A stretch of 64,000 nt of DNA from contig NZ_CP195847.1 in NCBI RefSeq assembly GCF_051513965.1, positions 558,001-622,000 of the forward strand. The letters run 5' to 3'. This DNA comes from Paramicrobacterium sp051513965. GTDB taxonomy: Bacteria > Actinomycetota > Actinomycetes > Actinomycetales > Microbacteriaceae. The notes under the pieces are model-generated. The model ran no database searches. It was not told the origin of the DNA and saw nothing but the letters and a program-made list of their open reading frames with translations. Every line of letters starts with the position of its first letter. The stretch's first letter is position 1. Shown piece by piece: positions 1-7,965 of the stretch. A program made the position numbers and the translations under genes.

Positions 1-106
1 CCCCAGCGTCAAGAAGATCTGCGATCACTGCAAGGTGATCCGTCGTCACGGACGCGTCATGGTGATCTGCAAGAGCAACCCGCGCCACAAGCAGCGCCAG
101 GGCTAG
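1..106 (+). CDS. rpmJ: 50S ribosomal protein L36 (partial, 5' end missing)
   Basis: The window opens inside this gene. The frame starting at base 2 reads PSVKKICDHCKVIRRHGRVM and continues to a stop at 104-106. It matches the short L36 protein (about 37-40 aa) lacking only its first few residues. The CxxC pair, a later Cys and a His form the zinc-ribbon site of C+ type L36. L36 is a late-assembling protein of the large ribosomal subunit. It is the first visible gene of the alpha-operon end and is followed after 142 bp by rpsM, the usual actinobacterial order. Confidence 0.93.
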   Translation, partial: PSVKKICDHCKVIRRHGRVMVICKSNPRHKQRQG

Positions 107-248
107 CAGACGCGGCTCTGCCGCGCGCCACAACACAATAACGAAAGCAGGCAGTCCCAGAACTCGATCCGTCGAGGGACACCCAGGGGAGGAGGCCCTG
201 GCACCGGAACTGTCCCATACCTCCACGAAACTCCTAGGAGAAGCCACC

Positions 249-623
249 ATGGCACGTCTCGCCGGCGTAGACATTCCTCGCGACAAGCGCGTGGAAGTCG
301 CACTGACGTACATCTACGGTGTCGGCCGCACTCGGGCGCTCAAGACCCTCGCGGACACCAACATTGACGGAAACACTCGCGTCAAGGACCTCACCGACGA
401 CCAGCTCGTCGCACTCCGTGACTACATCGAAGGCAACTTCCAGGTGGAGGGTGACCTTCGCCGCGAGGTCGCCGCTGACATCCGCCGCAAGGTCGAGATC
501 GGCTCGTACCAGGGCATCCGCCACCGTCGCGGACTCCCCGTGCACGGTCAGCGCACGAAGACCAACGCGCGCACCCGCAAGGGCCCGAAGCGCACTGTCG
601 CCGGCAAGAAGAAGGCCCGCTAG
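249..623 (+). CDS. rpsM: 30S ribosomal protein S13
   Basis: This 124-aa protein begins MARLAGVDIPRDKRVEVALT, the conserved S13 start, and ends in a Lys/Arg-rich tail (RTRKGPKRTVAGKKKAR) that reaches towards the P-site tRNA in the ribosome. The central RHRRGLPVHGQRTKTNARTR block is diagnostic. The length is normal for the family. An AGGAG Shine-Dalgarno sequence lies just before the ATG (ctaggagaagccaccATG). S13 sits in the head of the small subunit and contacts S19 and the large subunit. It is followed after 34 bp by rpsK and is probably cotranscribed with it. Confidence 0.97.
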   Translation: MARLAGVDIPRDKRVEVALTYIYGVGRTRALKTLADTNIDGNTRVKDLTDDQLVALRDYIEGNFQVEGDLRREVAADIRRKVEIGSYQGIRHRRGLPVHGQRTKTNARTRKGPKRTVAGKKKAR

Positions 624-657
624 GTCGGCCTCGCCTCAAGGATTCAGGAGATAACCA

Positions 658-1056
658 ATGGCAGCAACCAAGTCGGCCGTCCGTAAGCCGCGCAAGAAGG
701 AAAAGAAGAACATCGCTGTGGGTCAGGCCCACATCAAGTCGACCTTCAACAACACCATCGTCTCGATCACCGACCCTTCCGGTGCCGTCGTCAGCTGGGC
801 TTCGTCCGGTGGCGTGGGCTTCAAGGGCTCGCGTAAGTCGACGCCGTTCGCCGCGCAGATGGCAGCCGAGTCGGCCGCCCGTCAGGCGCAGGAGCACGGC
901 ATGAAGAAGGTTGACGTCTTCGTCAAGGGACCGGGCTCGGGTCGCGAGACCGCCATCCGTTCGCTGCAGGCCGCTGGTCTCGAGGTCGGTTCGATCTCGG
1001 ACGTCACGCCGCAGGCTCACAACGGATGCCGCCCGCCCAAGCGCCGCCGCGTCTAA
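658..1056 (+). CDS. rpsK: 30S ribosomal protein S11
   Basis: This 132-aa protein has the S11 signature: the core HIKSTFNNTIVSITDPSG, the middle segment WASSGGVGFKGSRKSTPFAA, and the C-terminus HNGCRPPKRRRV. S11 lies on the platform of the 30S subunit and helps shape the mRNA exit region. An AGGAG sequence precedes the ATG (ttcaggagataaccaATG). The rpsD gene that many bacteria carry between rpsK and rpoA is absent here, an arrangement also known from Streptomyces, so S4 must be encoded elsewhere. Confidence 0.97.
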   Translation: MAATKSAVRKPRKKEKKNIAVGQAHIKSTFNNTIVSITDPSGAVVSWASSGGVGFKGSRKSTPFAAQMAAESAARQAQEHGMKKVDVFVKGPGSGRETAIRSLQAAGLEVGSISDVTPQAHNGCRPPKRRRV

Positions 1057-1134
1057 GCACTTCACTCCCGAGATCGGGCCGGTTCATCCCGGCTCGATTC
1101 TCGCCGGTTAAACAACTCAATATCCCGTCAACGC

Positions 1135-1156
1135 AAGTGTCATATAGCGGACACTT
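1135..1156 (+). other. small hairpin in the rpoA leader
   Basis: The sequence aagtgtc-atatagcg-gacactt forms a 7-bp inverted repeat with an 8-nt loop, ending just before the GAAAGG ribosome-binding region of rpoA. It lies in the 118-bp rpsK-rpoA gap, the longest gap between rpsM and rplQ. It could tune rpoA translation or mRNA processing. Only the symmetry is seen; the function is unknown. Confidence 0.35.
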
Positions 1157-1174
1157 AGCCGAAAGGAATACATA

Positions 1175-2164
1175 GTGCTTATTGCACAGCGCCCAACGCT
1201 CACCGAGGAGAACATCTCGGAGTTCCGCAGCCGCTTCGTGATCGAGCCGCTCGAGCCCGGTTTCGGATACACGCTCGGCAACTCGCTCCGTCGCACCCTG
1301 CTCTCGTCGATCCCCGGCGCCGCTGTCACCAGCGTCCGCATCGATGGCGTGCTGCACGAGTTCAGCACGATCCCCGGTGTGAAGGAAGACGTCACCGAGA
1401 TCATCCTCAACATCAAGGGCCTCGTCGTCTCCAGCGAGCACGACGAGCCGATCACCGCGTACCTCCGCAAGACCGGTTCCGGCCAGGTCACGGCTGCGGA
1501 CATCTCGGCTCCCGCGGGTGTCGAGGTCCACAACCCCGACCTCGTGATCGCCACTCTCAACGAGGACGCCAAGTTCGAGCTCGAGCTCACCATCGAGCGC
1601 GGCCGTGGCTACGTCTCGGCGAGCCAGAACCGCAACGAGTTCTCCGAGGCCGGCCAGATTCCGGTCGACTCGATCTACTCGCCCGTGCTGAAGGTCACCT
1701 ACCGCGTCGAGGCGACGCGTGCCGGTGAGCGCACCGACTTCGACCGCCTCGTGGTCGACGTCGAGACGAAGGAAGCCATCATGCCGCGCGACGCGATCGC
1801 CTCGGCGGGAAGCACCCTCGTCGAGCTGTTCGGCCTCGCGAAGGAGCTCAACAACCAGGCCGAGGGCATCGAGCTCGGCGCCGCGCCCGCCGAGACCGTG
1901 CTCTCGAGCGAGCTGTCGGTTCCGATCGAGGACCTCGACCTCTCGGTTCGTTCGTACAACTGCCTCAAGCGTGAGGGGATCAACACGGTCTCCGAGCTGG
2001 TCGCCCTCAGCGAGACGCAGCTGATGAACATCCGCAACTTCGGTCAGAAGTCTGTGGACGAGGTTCGCGACAAGCTCGTCGAGATGGGACTGTCGCTCAA
2101 GGACTCGGTTCCCGGGTTCGACGGCGCACACTTCTACTCGGGCTACGAAGACGAGAACAACTGA
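1175..2164 (+). CDS. rpoA: DNA-directed RNA polymerase subunit alpha
   Basis: This 329-aa protein starts at a GTG preceded by GAAAGG. The N-terminal half (about residues 1-230) is the dimerisation domain, with the conserved FGYTLGNSLRRTLLSSIPGA motif. After an acidic linker, the C-terminal domain (about 250-315) holds LDLSVRSYNCLKREGINTV and NIRNFGQKSVDEV, the helix-hairpin-helix surface that contacts UP elements and activators. The alpha dimer scaffolds assembly of beta and beta'. The gene sits between rpsK and rplQ in the usual actinobacterial order. The acidic tail (YEDENN) is typical of the family. Confidence 0.97.
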   Translation: MLIAQRPTLTEENISEFRSRFVIEPLEPGFGYTLGNSLRRTLLSSIPGAAVTSVRIDGVLHEFSTIPGVKEDVTEIILNIKGLVVSSEHDEPITAYLRKTGSGQVTAADISAPAGVEVHNPDLVIATLNEDAKFELELTIERGRGYVSASQNRNEFSEAGQIPVDSIYSPVLKVTYRVEATRAGERTDFDRLVVDVETKEAIMPRDAIASAGSTLVELFGLAKELNNQAEGIELGAAPAETVLSSELSVPIEDLDLSVRSYNCLKREGINTVSELVALSETQLMNIRNFGQKSVDEVRDKLVEMGLSLKDSVPGFDGAHFYSGYEDENN

Positions 2165-2210
2165 CGGTCAGTCGCTAGACGGCCCGAGATAAATCTGGAG
2201 AAACACGAGA

Positions 2211-2765
2211 ATGCCTAAGCCCACCAAGGGACCCCGCCTCGGAGGCGGACCGGCGCACGAGCGCCTTCTGCTCGCCAACCAGGCGGCTGCTCTCTACACC
2301 CACAAGAGCATCACCACCACGCTCACGAAGGCCAAGCGTCTTCAGCCCGTGGCCGAGCGCCTGATCACCTTCGCGAAGCGCGGTGACCTTGCCTCGCGTC
2401 GTCGTGTCGCAGCGACGATCAAGGACAAGACGGTCGTGCACGTGCTGTTCACCGAGATCGCCCCGCTTCTCGCGGAGCGTGAGGGCGGCTACACGCGCAT
2501 CACCAAGATCGGCAACCGCAAGGGCGACAACGCTCCCATGGCCGTGATCGAGCTCGTTCTCGAGCCCGTCACACCGAAGGCGAAGCCGGCCAAGAAGGCT
2601 GCCCCCAAGGCTGAGGAGCCCGTCGAGGAGCCCGCAGCCGAGGAGGCAGCCGAGGAGGCTCCCGCAGAGGAGACCGAGGCCGCTGCCGAGGAGGCCCCTG
2701 CTGAGAACGCTCCCGCCGAGGAGGCCGCAGACGAGAAGGCTGAGTCCGAGGACGACGCCAAGTAG
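2211..2765 (+). CDS. rplQ: 50S ribosomal protein L17 with long acidic Ala/Glu tail
   Basis: This is a 184-aa protein. Residues 1 to about 120 are a complete L17 core (MPKPTKGPRLGGGPAHERLL, then the NRKGDNAPMAVIELV end). Residues from about 122 to 184 form a low-complexity tail made almost only of Glu, Ala and Pro, with some Lys at its start. L17 lies near the polypeptide exit of the 50S subunit. The tail follows the core without a frame break, so it is genuine coding sequence; Ala/Glu-rich L17 extensions occur in actinobacteria. The gene is followed by a strong terminator and closes the operon. Confidence 0.96.
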   Translation: MPKPTKGPRLGGGPAHERLLLANQAAALYTHKSITTTLTKAKRLQPVAERLITFAKRGDLASRRRVAATIKDKTVVHVLFTEIAPLLAEREGGYTRITKIGNRKGDNAPMAVIELVLEPVTPKAKPAKKAAPKAEEPVEEPAAEEAAEEAPAEETEAAAEEAPAENAPAEEAADEKAESEDDAK

Positions 2766-2782
2766 TCGCAGCACACCTGCAG

Positions 2783-2816
2783 AAGGCCCTGAGAACTGTG
2801 AGGTTCTCGGGGCCTT
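2783..2816 (+). terminator. terminator of the rpsM-rplQ operon
   Basis: The arms aaggccctgagaac and gttctcggggcctt pair over 14 bp with one G-T pair and a 6-nt loop, 18 bp after the rplQ stop codon. No long T-tract follows, as is common in G+C-rich genomes. Confidence 0.8.
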
Positions 2817-2863
2817 CTCCGTTGCGGGACGTGTGGCGCCCACGCGCCTGTGCGGGTCACGAT

Positions 2864-2869
2864 TAGACT
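2864..2869 (+). promoter_or_regulatory. -10 box TAGACT of a leaderless S9 peptidase transcript
   Basis: TAGACT lies 7 nt before the ATG at 2877. There is no Shine-Dalgarno sequence between them, so transcription would begin at or next to the start codon. Confidence 0.6.
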
Positions 2870-2876
2870 CGGTCGG

Positions 2877-4919
2877 ATGAGCAACGATGCGATTACCGAA
2901 CTTCTCGATGCCACACGACTGACCGGACTCACTGCGACGCGCGACGGGCGCATGGTCGCCACTGTCTCCGCGCCGAACGCCGCCGGCAACGGCTACGTTG
3001 GCGCACTCGTGGACCTGAGCGGCGAGAGCGCTGTGCCGCTGACGCGCGGCGAGGCCTCGGCATCCTCACCCGCCATCACCGATGACGGACACGTACTGTT
3101 CGTCTCGAAGCGCCTCGGCGAAGACGGCTCCGAGGCGAAGGACGGCTCGCTCTGGAGCCTGCCGCCCCGAGGAGAGGCACGACAGCTCGCGACGCGCGCC
3201 GGCGGATTCGGCAATGTGCGCACTGCGGCGGGCCTGGTCGTCGCCGAGCTCGAGGTGCACTCGCACGCGACCACGGAAGACGAGCACGCGGAGCTGTCGA
3301 AGGCGCGCTCCGAGGCGAAGGTCTCCGCTATTCTGCATCGCGGCTTCCCGACGCGGTACTGGGACCACGATCTCGGTCCGACTCGGACGGTGCTCGCCGT
3401 GGCGACGCTGCCGGACAACCTCGACGCGCCGACAGATCGCCCGGCGCCGAAGCCCGACGACGATGATGATGCCGGTGCGCAGGCGGCACAGCTGCTCGAC
3501 TTCAGCTATGCGGACATGCCGGAGGGACGACTGCTCGGCTGGGACCTCGCACCCGATGCGACGTTCGCGGTCGTGACCGTGCAGATCACGGGAGCTGAGG
3601 AGCTGGAGCAGACTCAGGTCTGGCGCGTCGACCTTCGAGGCGGGGCGCCCACGCTGCTCGTCGAGTCGGATGATCCGAGCCGCGAGCAGGTGGGAGCCGG
3701 ACGCATCTCGCCCGATGGCACGCGCGTGCTGATCAACCGCGAGGCTCTCTGGACCGCGACGCAGAGCCTCGGGATGCGTCTTCAGGTGCTCGAACTCGAC
3801 ACCCACGCGGCCGCCGAGGTGTGGCCCGAGGGTGACCACTGGTTCGATGCGCTGTGGCTCGATGACGAGACGCTCGTCGCGGCCAGCGACGACACGGGGC
3901 GAGGCTCTGTGTGGATCGGAGCGGTGACGGATGCCGCACCGCGACGTCTCGCGGGCGGCCCAGGCCAGACGCTCGCGTTCGGCGGCCTCGAGGTGCAGGA
4001 GGACCGGCTCGTCGCGATCGCGTCGGCCGTGGACGTCGCGCCGCACCCGCTCGCGATCGATCCGGCCTCCGGCGAGGTCAGCGCGCTGCCGAACCCCGCA
4101 GACGCCCTGGCCGCTCCGGGTGAGCTGCGCGAGATCAGCGTGACCGCGGAGGATGGCACCCAGATTCGCGCGTGGCTTCGCGTGCCGAACGGCTCGGGGC
4201 CGCATCCTCTCGTCGTCTTCGCTCACGGCGGCCCGTGGGGCTCCTGGAACGCCTGGACCTACCGGTGGAACCCCAACCCGTTCGTCGCGGCCGGCTACGC
4301 CGTGCTGCTGCCCGACCCCGCGATCTCGACGGGCTACGGGCAGAGCATGATCGACCGCGGCCAGCAGCAGCTGGGCGGCACGCCGTTCACCGACATCATG
4401 GCACTCACGGATGCCGCGATCGCGCAGCCCGACATCGACGCGGAGCGCACCGCGTTCGCGGGTGGCAGCTACGGCGGCTACATGGCGAACTGGGTGGCGG
4501 GACACACGGGCGACAGGTTCCGCTGCATCGTGACGCATGCCTCGCTGTGGAATACAGAGTCGATGGGCTTCACAACCGACAATTCCGCGTGGGATAAACC
4601 GATGCGCATCCAGCACGCGCAGTACTCGCCGCACCTGTCGGCGTCCGAGATCGAGGTTCCGGTGCTCGTGATCCACGGCGACCGCGACTACCGCGTGCCG
4701 ATCGCTCAGGGGCAGCACCTCTGGTACGACCTGCTGACGAAGTCGAAGACGCCGCTCGGTGAGGACGGGAAGACCCAGCACCGCTACCTGTTCTTCCCCG
4801 ATGAGGGGCACTGGATCCTCGGGCGAGGCAACGCGCAGGTCTGGTACGAGACGTTCCTCGGCTTCCTCGATCAGCACGTGCGAGGCGTGGCGTTCGAACC
4901 GTCTGACCGGCTGGGCTGA
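2877..4919 (+). CDS. S9 family serine peptidase (prolyl oligopeptidase / acylaminoacyl-peptidase type)
   Basis: This is a 680-aa soluble protein. The first two thirds are repeat-like beta-propeller sequence, and the last third is an alpha/beta-hydrolase domain. The catalytic residues are visible: Ser531 in GGSYGGYMANW, Asp602 or Asp604 in HGDRDYRVP, and His645 in DEGHW. The VVFAHGGPWGSWNAW oxyanion-loop region is typical of S9 enzymes, which cut short peptides after Pro or remove N-acylated residues. I chose the ATG at 2877 over an upstream in-frame ATG (2850) because of the leaderless -10 box. The gene stands between the ribosomal operon and a GNAT gene. The substrate cannot be told from sequence. 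Confidence 0.88.
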   Translation: MSNDAITELLDATRLTGLTATRDGRMVATVSAPNAAGNGYVGALVDLSGESAVPLTRGEASASSPAITDDGHVLFVSKRLGEDGSEAKDGSLWSLPPRGEARQLATRAGGFGNVRTAAGLVVAELEVHSHATTEDEHAELSKARSEAKVSAILHRGFPTRYWDHDLGPTRTVLAVATLPDNLDAPTDRPAPKPDDDDDAGAQAAQLLDFSYADMPEGRLLGWDLAPDATFAVVTVQITGAEELEQTQVWRVDLRGGAPTLLVESDDPSREQVGAGRISPDGTRVLINREALWTATQSLGMRLQVLELDTHAAAEVWPEGDHWFDALWLDDETLVAASDDTGRGSVWIGAVTDAAPRRLAGGPGQTLAFGGLEVQEDRLVAIASAVDVAPHPLAIDPASGEVSALPNPADALAAPGELREISVTAEDGTQIRAWLRVPNGSGPHPLVVFAHGGPWGSWNAWTYRWNPNPFVAAGYAVLLPDPAISTGYGQSMIDRGQQQLGGTPFTDIMALTDAAIAQPDIDAERTAFAGGSYGGYMANWVAGHTGDRFRCIVTHASLWNTESMGFTTDNSAWDKPMRIQHAQYSPHLSASEIEVPVLVIHGDRDYRVPIAQGQHLWYDLLTKSKTPLGEDGKTQHRYLFFPDEGHWILGRGNAQVWYETFLGFLDQHVRGVAFEPSDRLG

Positions 4920-4930
4920 GGCACCGTCGC

Positions 4931-4936
4931 TAAACT
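4931..4936 (+). promoter_or_regulatory. -10 box TAAACT of the tandem-GNAT gene
   Basis: TAAACT ends 6 nt before the ATG at 4943 and no ribosome-binding site lies between them, so a leaderless transcript is likely. Confidence 0.6.
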
Positions 4937-4942
4937 GGGGGC

Positions 4943-5983
4943 ATGAGCGTCACAAGCGTTGCCCTCCGTGACCGCGTCGCTGCGCCTGAGCTGCGGCTTC
5001 CCGAGCATCCCGATGTGGCGCGCTGGAGACCGGCGACGCTCGACGATCTCGACGCCATGATGATTCTGATGGATGCCGCGGATCGCGTCGATCACCCGGC
5101 ATCCACCACCACGCGCGCAGAGGTGGAGAACGCGCTGCGCTCGTCGAAGCTCATCATGGCGACCGACACGCTCGTGGCCGAGAGTGCCTCGGGGGTGCTG
5201 ATCGCGGCGGGCCTCGTGGCCGAAGCTCAGGCGCAGTCGACGCGCGTGCAGGTGTACCTCGAGGGCACCGTGCACCCGGAGTGGCGTGGTCGCGGCATCG
5301 GAAGGCTGCTGCTCGCGTGGCAGCGTGATCGTGCGCTGCAGCTGCTCGCTGTCAACCCGAACGCACTGCCCGCGTGGATCATGGTCGACCAGGAGCAGGG
5401 CAACATCGCGGGGCAGCATCTGAGCGAGCGCGCCGGCTTCGAGCTGAAGCGGTACTTCACCGAGATGGAGCGTCGGCTCGCCGACCCCATCGAGATCGTG
5501 GACCCGCTGAGCGATGTGCGCATCGTGCCGATGACCGATGCGCTCGTGGAGTCAGCGCGTCAGGCTCGGAACGACGCGTTCCGCGATCACTGGGGCAGCC
5601 AGCCGACCACGCCGGAGCGCTGGGAGCACCTGACGGCATCCCCGGTCTTTCGCAAAGACCTCAGTCGCGTTGCGATCGAGAAGACCGACGACGGGGAGCC
5701 GCGCGTCGTGGCGTTTGCGCTCATCTCGGTCAACAAGCGCGATTGGGAGGCCGCGGGCTACTCCAAGGCGTACATCGAGTACATCGGCGTGGTGCGCGAT
5801 CACCGCGGAGAGAAGCTCGCGCCCGCCGTCATCACCGAGGCGCTGCAGGGCCTGCGCGAAGCGGGCATCGAGCGCGCGACGCTCGATGTCGACTCCGAGA
5901 GCCCGACCGGGGCGAACACGCTTTACGAGCGCATGGGCTTCGTGGCGGGGGACCGCGAGTTCTCGTACGTGCTCGAGGTCTGA
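4943..5983 (+). CDS. tandem-domain GNAT N-acetyltransferase
   Basis: This 346-aa protein is built from two GNAT folds. The first (about residues 25-175) has a clear acetyl-CoA loop, HPEWRGRGIGRLLLAWQ. The second (about 190-345) has a weaker one, VVRDHRGEKLAPAVITEAL, and the usual end segment NTLYERMGFVAGDREFSYVL. The double-GNAT layout resembles mycothiol synthase MshD, but the sequence does not let me assign that function. The degenerate second loop may mean only one domain is catalytic. The gene has its own leaderless-type promoter and is convergent with the acyltransferase gene that follows. Confidence 0.82.
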   Translation: MSVTSVALRDRVAAPELRLPEHPDVARWRPATLDDLDAMMILMDAADRVDHPASTTTRAEVENALRSSKLIMATDTLVAESASGVLIAAGLVAEAQAQSTRVQVYLEGTVHPEWRGRGIGRLLLAWQRDRALQLLAVNPNALPAWIMVDQEQGNIAGQHLSERAGFELKRYFTEMERRLADPIEIVDPLSDVRIVPMTDALVESARQARNDAFRDHWGSQPTTPERWEHLTASPVFRKDLSRVAIEKTDDGEPRVVAFALISVNKRDWEAAGYSKAYIEYIGVVRDHRGEKLAPAVITEALQGLREAGIERATLDVDSESPTGANTLYERMGFVAGDREFSYVLEV

Positions 5984-5999
5984 GGCGCCCGGGCCGACA

Positions 6000-7868
6000 T
6001 CACCGCACGAGCGGCATGTTGTAGCCGGAGCCGTCAGTCGCGGGAGGCGGCGTGTCGGCGAGCACCTGCACGGCCTGAACGATCGTGTCGGCATACACGG
6101 TGCCGCCCTCGAAGCCGGGGTGGATGCCGTCGGCGGCCAGAAGCTCTGTCGCTTTCGGCTCGATCGCCCGGTTCCAGTCCGCGATCGCGGTCGTTCGATG
6201 CGCGGCGGCGAATGACGTCAGCTCGGCGTTGACACCCTCGATCCAGTCGCGTGGCGCGTAGGCGGTCACGAGGATCAGCTGCCGGTCCGGTCCGATGACC
6301 CTCAGGACGTCGTCGAGCGAGTCGGGGTTCACGGGCCCGTTGGTGCCAAGACCCAGCACGACGGTGCCGCGCAGCTCACCGGCATCCGCTCGCTGTTTGA
6401 GAATGTCGACGGCCACGTACATCGATCGCGAGACCTGCGCGTCGACGTCGATGCCGGGGAGCTTCTCGCGCAGCGCCGGCTCCGCGGCGAGCATCACGGA
6501 GTCGCCGACCGCGGTGATGTCCTCTCCGGAGATCGGCGTGCGGGAGTCCTCGTCGTCGCGCTTCTCGGCCTCGTGGGATGCCGTGGACTTCTGCGCCTGA
6601 GCGATCAGCTGCTCGACGGACGATGACTCGGGAGCGACAGCGACCGCGGTACCCGTCGACGCCGTGAGCGAGACCGCCACAAGTGCGACACCCGCGGCGA
6701 TGGCCGGTCGCGGGGAGGACGCACGGAAAGCGCGGCGCATGGCGTGCCAGCATCCGATGTACCCGCGTGTGCGGACGGGCGTCTCGACGATGCGGAACGA
6801 GAGCTCCGCGAGCGCGAGGGTCAGAGCGACAGCGATGAGGGATGCCGCGAGCGGCGGGCTCGTCGTCGCGGTCGATCCGCTGACGGCGAGTGCGAGCGTG
6901 AAGATCGGCCAGTGCCAGAGGTAGACCCCGTACGATCGGCGCCCCAGCCAGCGCAGCGCCGTCGAGTCGAGCCGTGCGCCGAGCAGGGAGCCAGGGCGAA
7001 TGGATGCCGTGATGACGACGACCGTCAGCACCGACGCGAGAGCGAGACCGCCTCGATATGTCGCATCCTCGCCGTCGCCGAGCGCGAATGCGAGGGCGAG
7101 GATGCCGGTCAGGGCCAGCGTTCCGGCTACGTCGAACCCGATGCGCGCCGCGCGACTCGCCGAGCGGGGAAGCCCGTCGCCGAGGCGCCCCTCCAGCAGA
7201 ACCGCGAGAGCGGCTCCGGCGAGCAGACCGAACGCGTGGGTGTCTGTGCCGTAGTACACGCGCGTCGCGTCGCCGCCCGGGCTGAACAGCGTCGCCATCC
7301 ACACGGCGGAGGCCGCAGCGGCGAGCACGAGCACACCCGCGCGAAGCCAGCGCGACGGCAGCAGAAGCAGCGCGAGAAGCAGGAGCGGCCAGAGAATGTA
7401 GAACTGCTCTTCCACCGCGAGCGACCACAGCGTGCGGAACATCTCGGGCGTGAGCGCGTCGAAGTACGAGCCGCCCGAGGCGATCTCGACCCAGTTGTAG
7501 CTGAACGTCGCGGCTCCGAGAATCTGTCGGCCGATGCGCACGAGCACATCACCGCCGATGACGAGCGCGGCTGTGGTCGAGGCGGTCACGACGAGCACGA
7601 GAGCGGGAAGGATGCGGCGCGCGCGACGCACCCAGAAGGAGCCGAGGCTGACGCGCCCCGTGCTCGTGTGCTCGCGCATGAGCAGGCTCGTGATGAGGAA
7701 GCCTGAGATCACGAAGAACACATCGACCCCGATGAAGCCTCCGGGCATCGCGCCGGGGAAGAGGTGATAGACGAGCACGGCGGCCACGGCGACGGCGCGC
7801 AGCCCGTCGAGCCCCGCGTAGTGGATGCGGGGCGCGGACGGGGAGATGGAGGCAGGGGAGTTCACCAT
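6000..7868 (-). CDS. membrane acyltransferase of the OafA/YrhL family with C-terminal SGNH domain
   Basis: This is a 622-aa protein. The N-terminal part (to about residue 370) is an acyltransferase-3 domain with about ten membrane spans. It carries HYAGLDGLRAVAVAAVLVYH with the catalytic-type His, then GFIGVDVFFVISGFLITSLL and SLAVEEQFYILWPL. The C-terminal part lies outside the membrane and has SGNH-hydrolase motifs: AVGDSVML (the GDS block) and DGIHPGFEGG (the Asp-His block). Such proteins O-acetylate cell-surface polysaccharide or peptidoglycan, the SGNH domain passing the acyl group to the sugar. I took the ATG at 7868. Its 3' end nearly abuts the convergent GNAT gene. Confidence 0.87.
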   Translation of the reverse strand: MVNSPASISPSAPRIHYAGLDGLRAVAVAAVLVYHLFPGAMPGGFIGVDVFFVISGFLITSLLMREHTSTGRVSLGSFWVRRARRILPALVLVVTASTTAALVIGGDVLVRIGRQILGAATFSYNWVEIASGGSYFDALTPEMFRTLWSLAVEEQFYILWPLLLLALLLLPSRWLRAGVLVLAAAASAVWMATLFSPGGDATRVYYGTDTHAFGLLAGAALAVLLEGRLGDGLPRSASRAARIGFDVAGTLALTGILALAFALGDGEDATYRGGLALASVLTVVVITASIRPGSLLGARLDSTALRWLGRRSYGVYLWHWPIFTLALAVSGSTATTSPPLAASLIAVALTLALAELSFRIVETPVRTRGYIGCWHAMRRAFRASSPRPAIAAGVALVAVSLTASTGTAVAVAPESSSVEQLIAQAQKSTASHEAEKRDDEDSRTPISGEDITAVGDSVMLAAEPALREKLPGIDVDAQVSRSMYVAVDILKQRADAGELRGTVVLGLGTNGPVNPDSLDDVLRVIGPDRQLILVTAYAPRDWIEGVNAELTSFAAAHRTTAIADWNRAIEPKATELLAADGIHPGFEGGTVYADTIVQAVQVLADTPPPATDGSGYNMPLVR

Positions 7869-7952
7869 GGGACCGCACGAGGATAACCCTCGAGGGTGAC
7901 AGGGACGTGTGCGCGACGTGCCGTGCCCGTCATGCGCGCAGCTTGCCGTCGA

Positions 7953-7958
7953 TAGACT
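7953..7958 (+). promoter_or_regulatory. -10 box TAGACT of truA
   Basis: TAGACT lies 7 nt before the GTG start at 7966 with no Shine-Dalgarno sequence, so the truA mRNA is probably leaderless. Confidence 0.6.
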
Positions 7959-7965
7959 TGGCGCC

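Noticed and set aside
391..1065. Long minus-strand open frame opposite rpsM and rpsK
   Set aside because: It is the antisense shadow of two certain ribosomal genes and has Arg/Gly-rich, family-less sequence typical of G+C-rich shadows.
3066..4877. 603-codon minus-strand open frame opposite the S9 peptidase gene
   Set aside because: Despite its length it lies wholly inside a gene with complete catalytic motifs, and its own sequence is Arg/His-rich without motifs.
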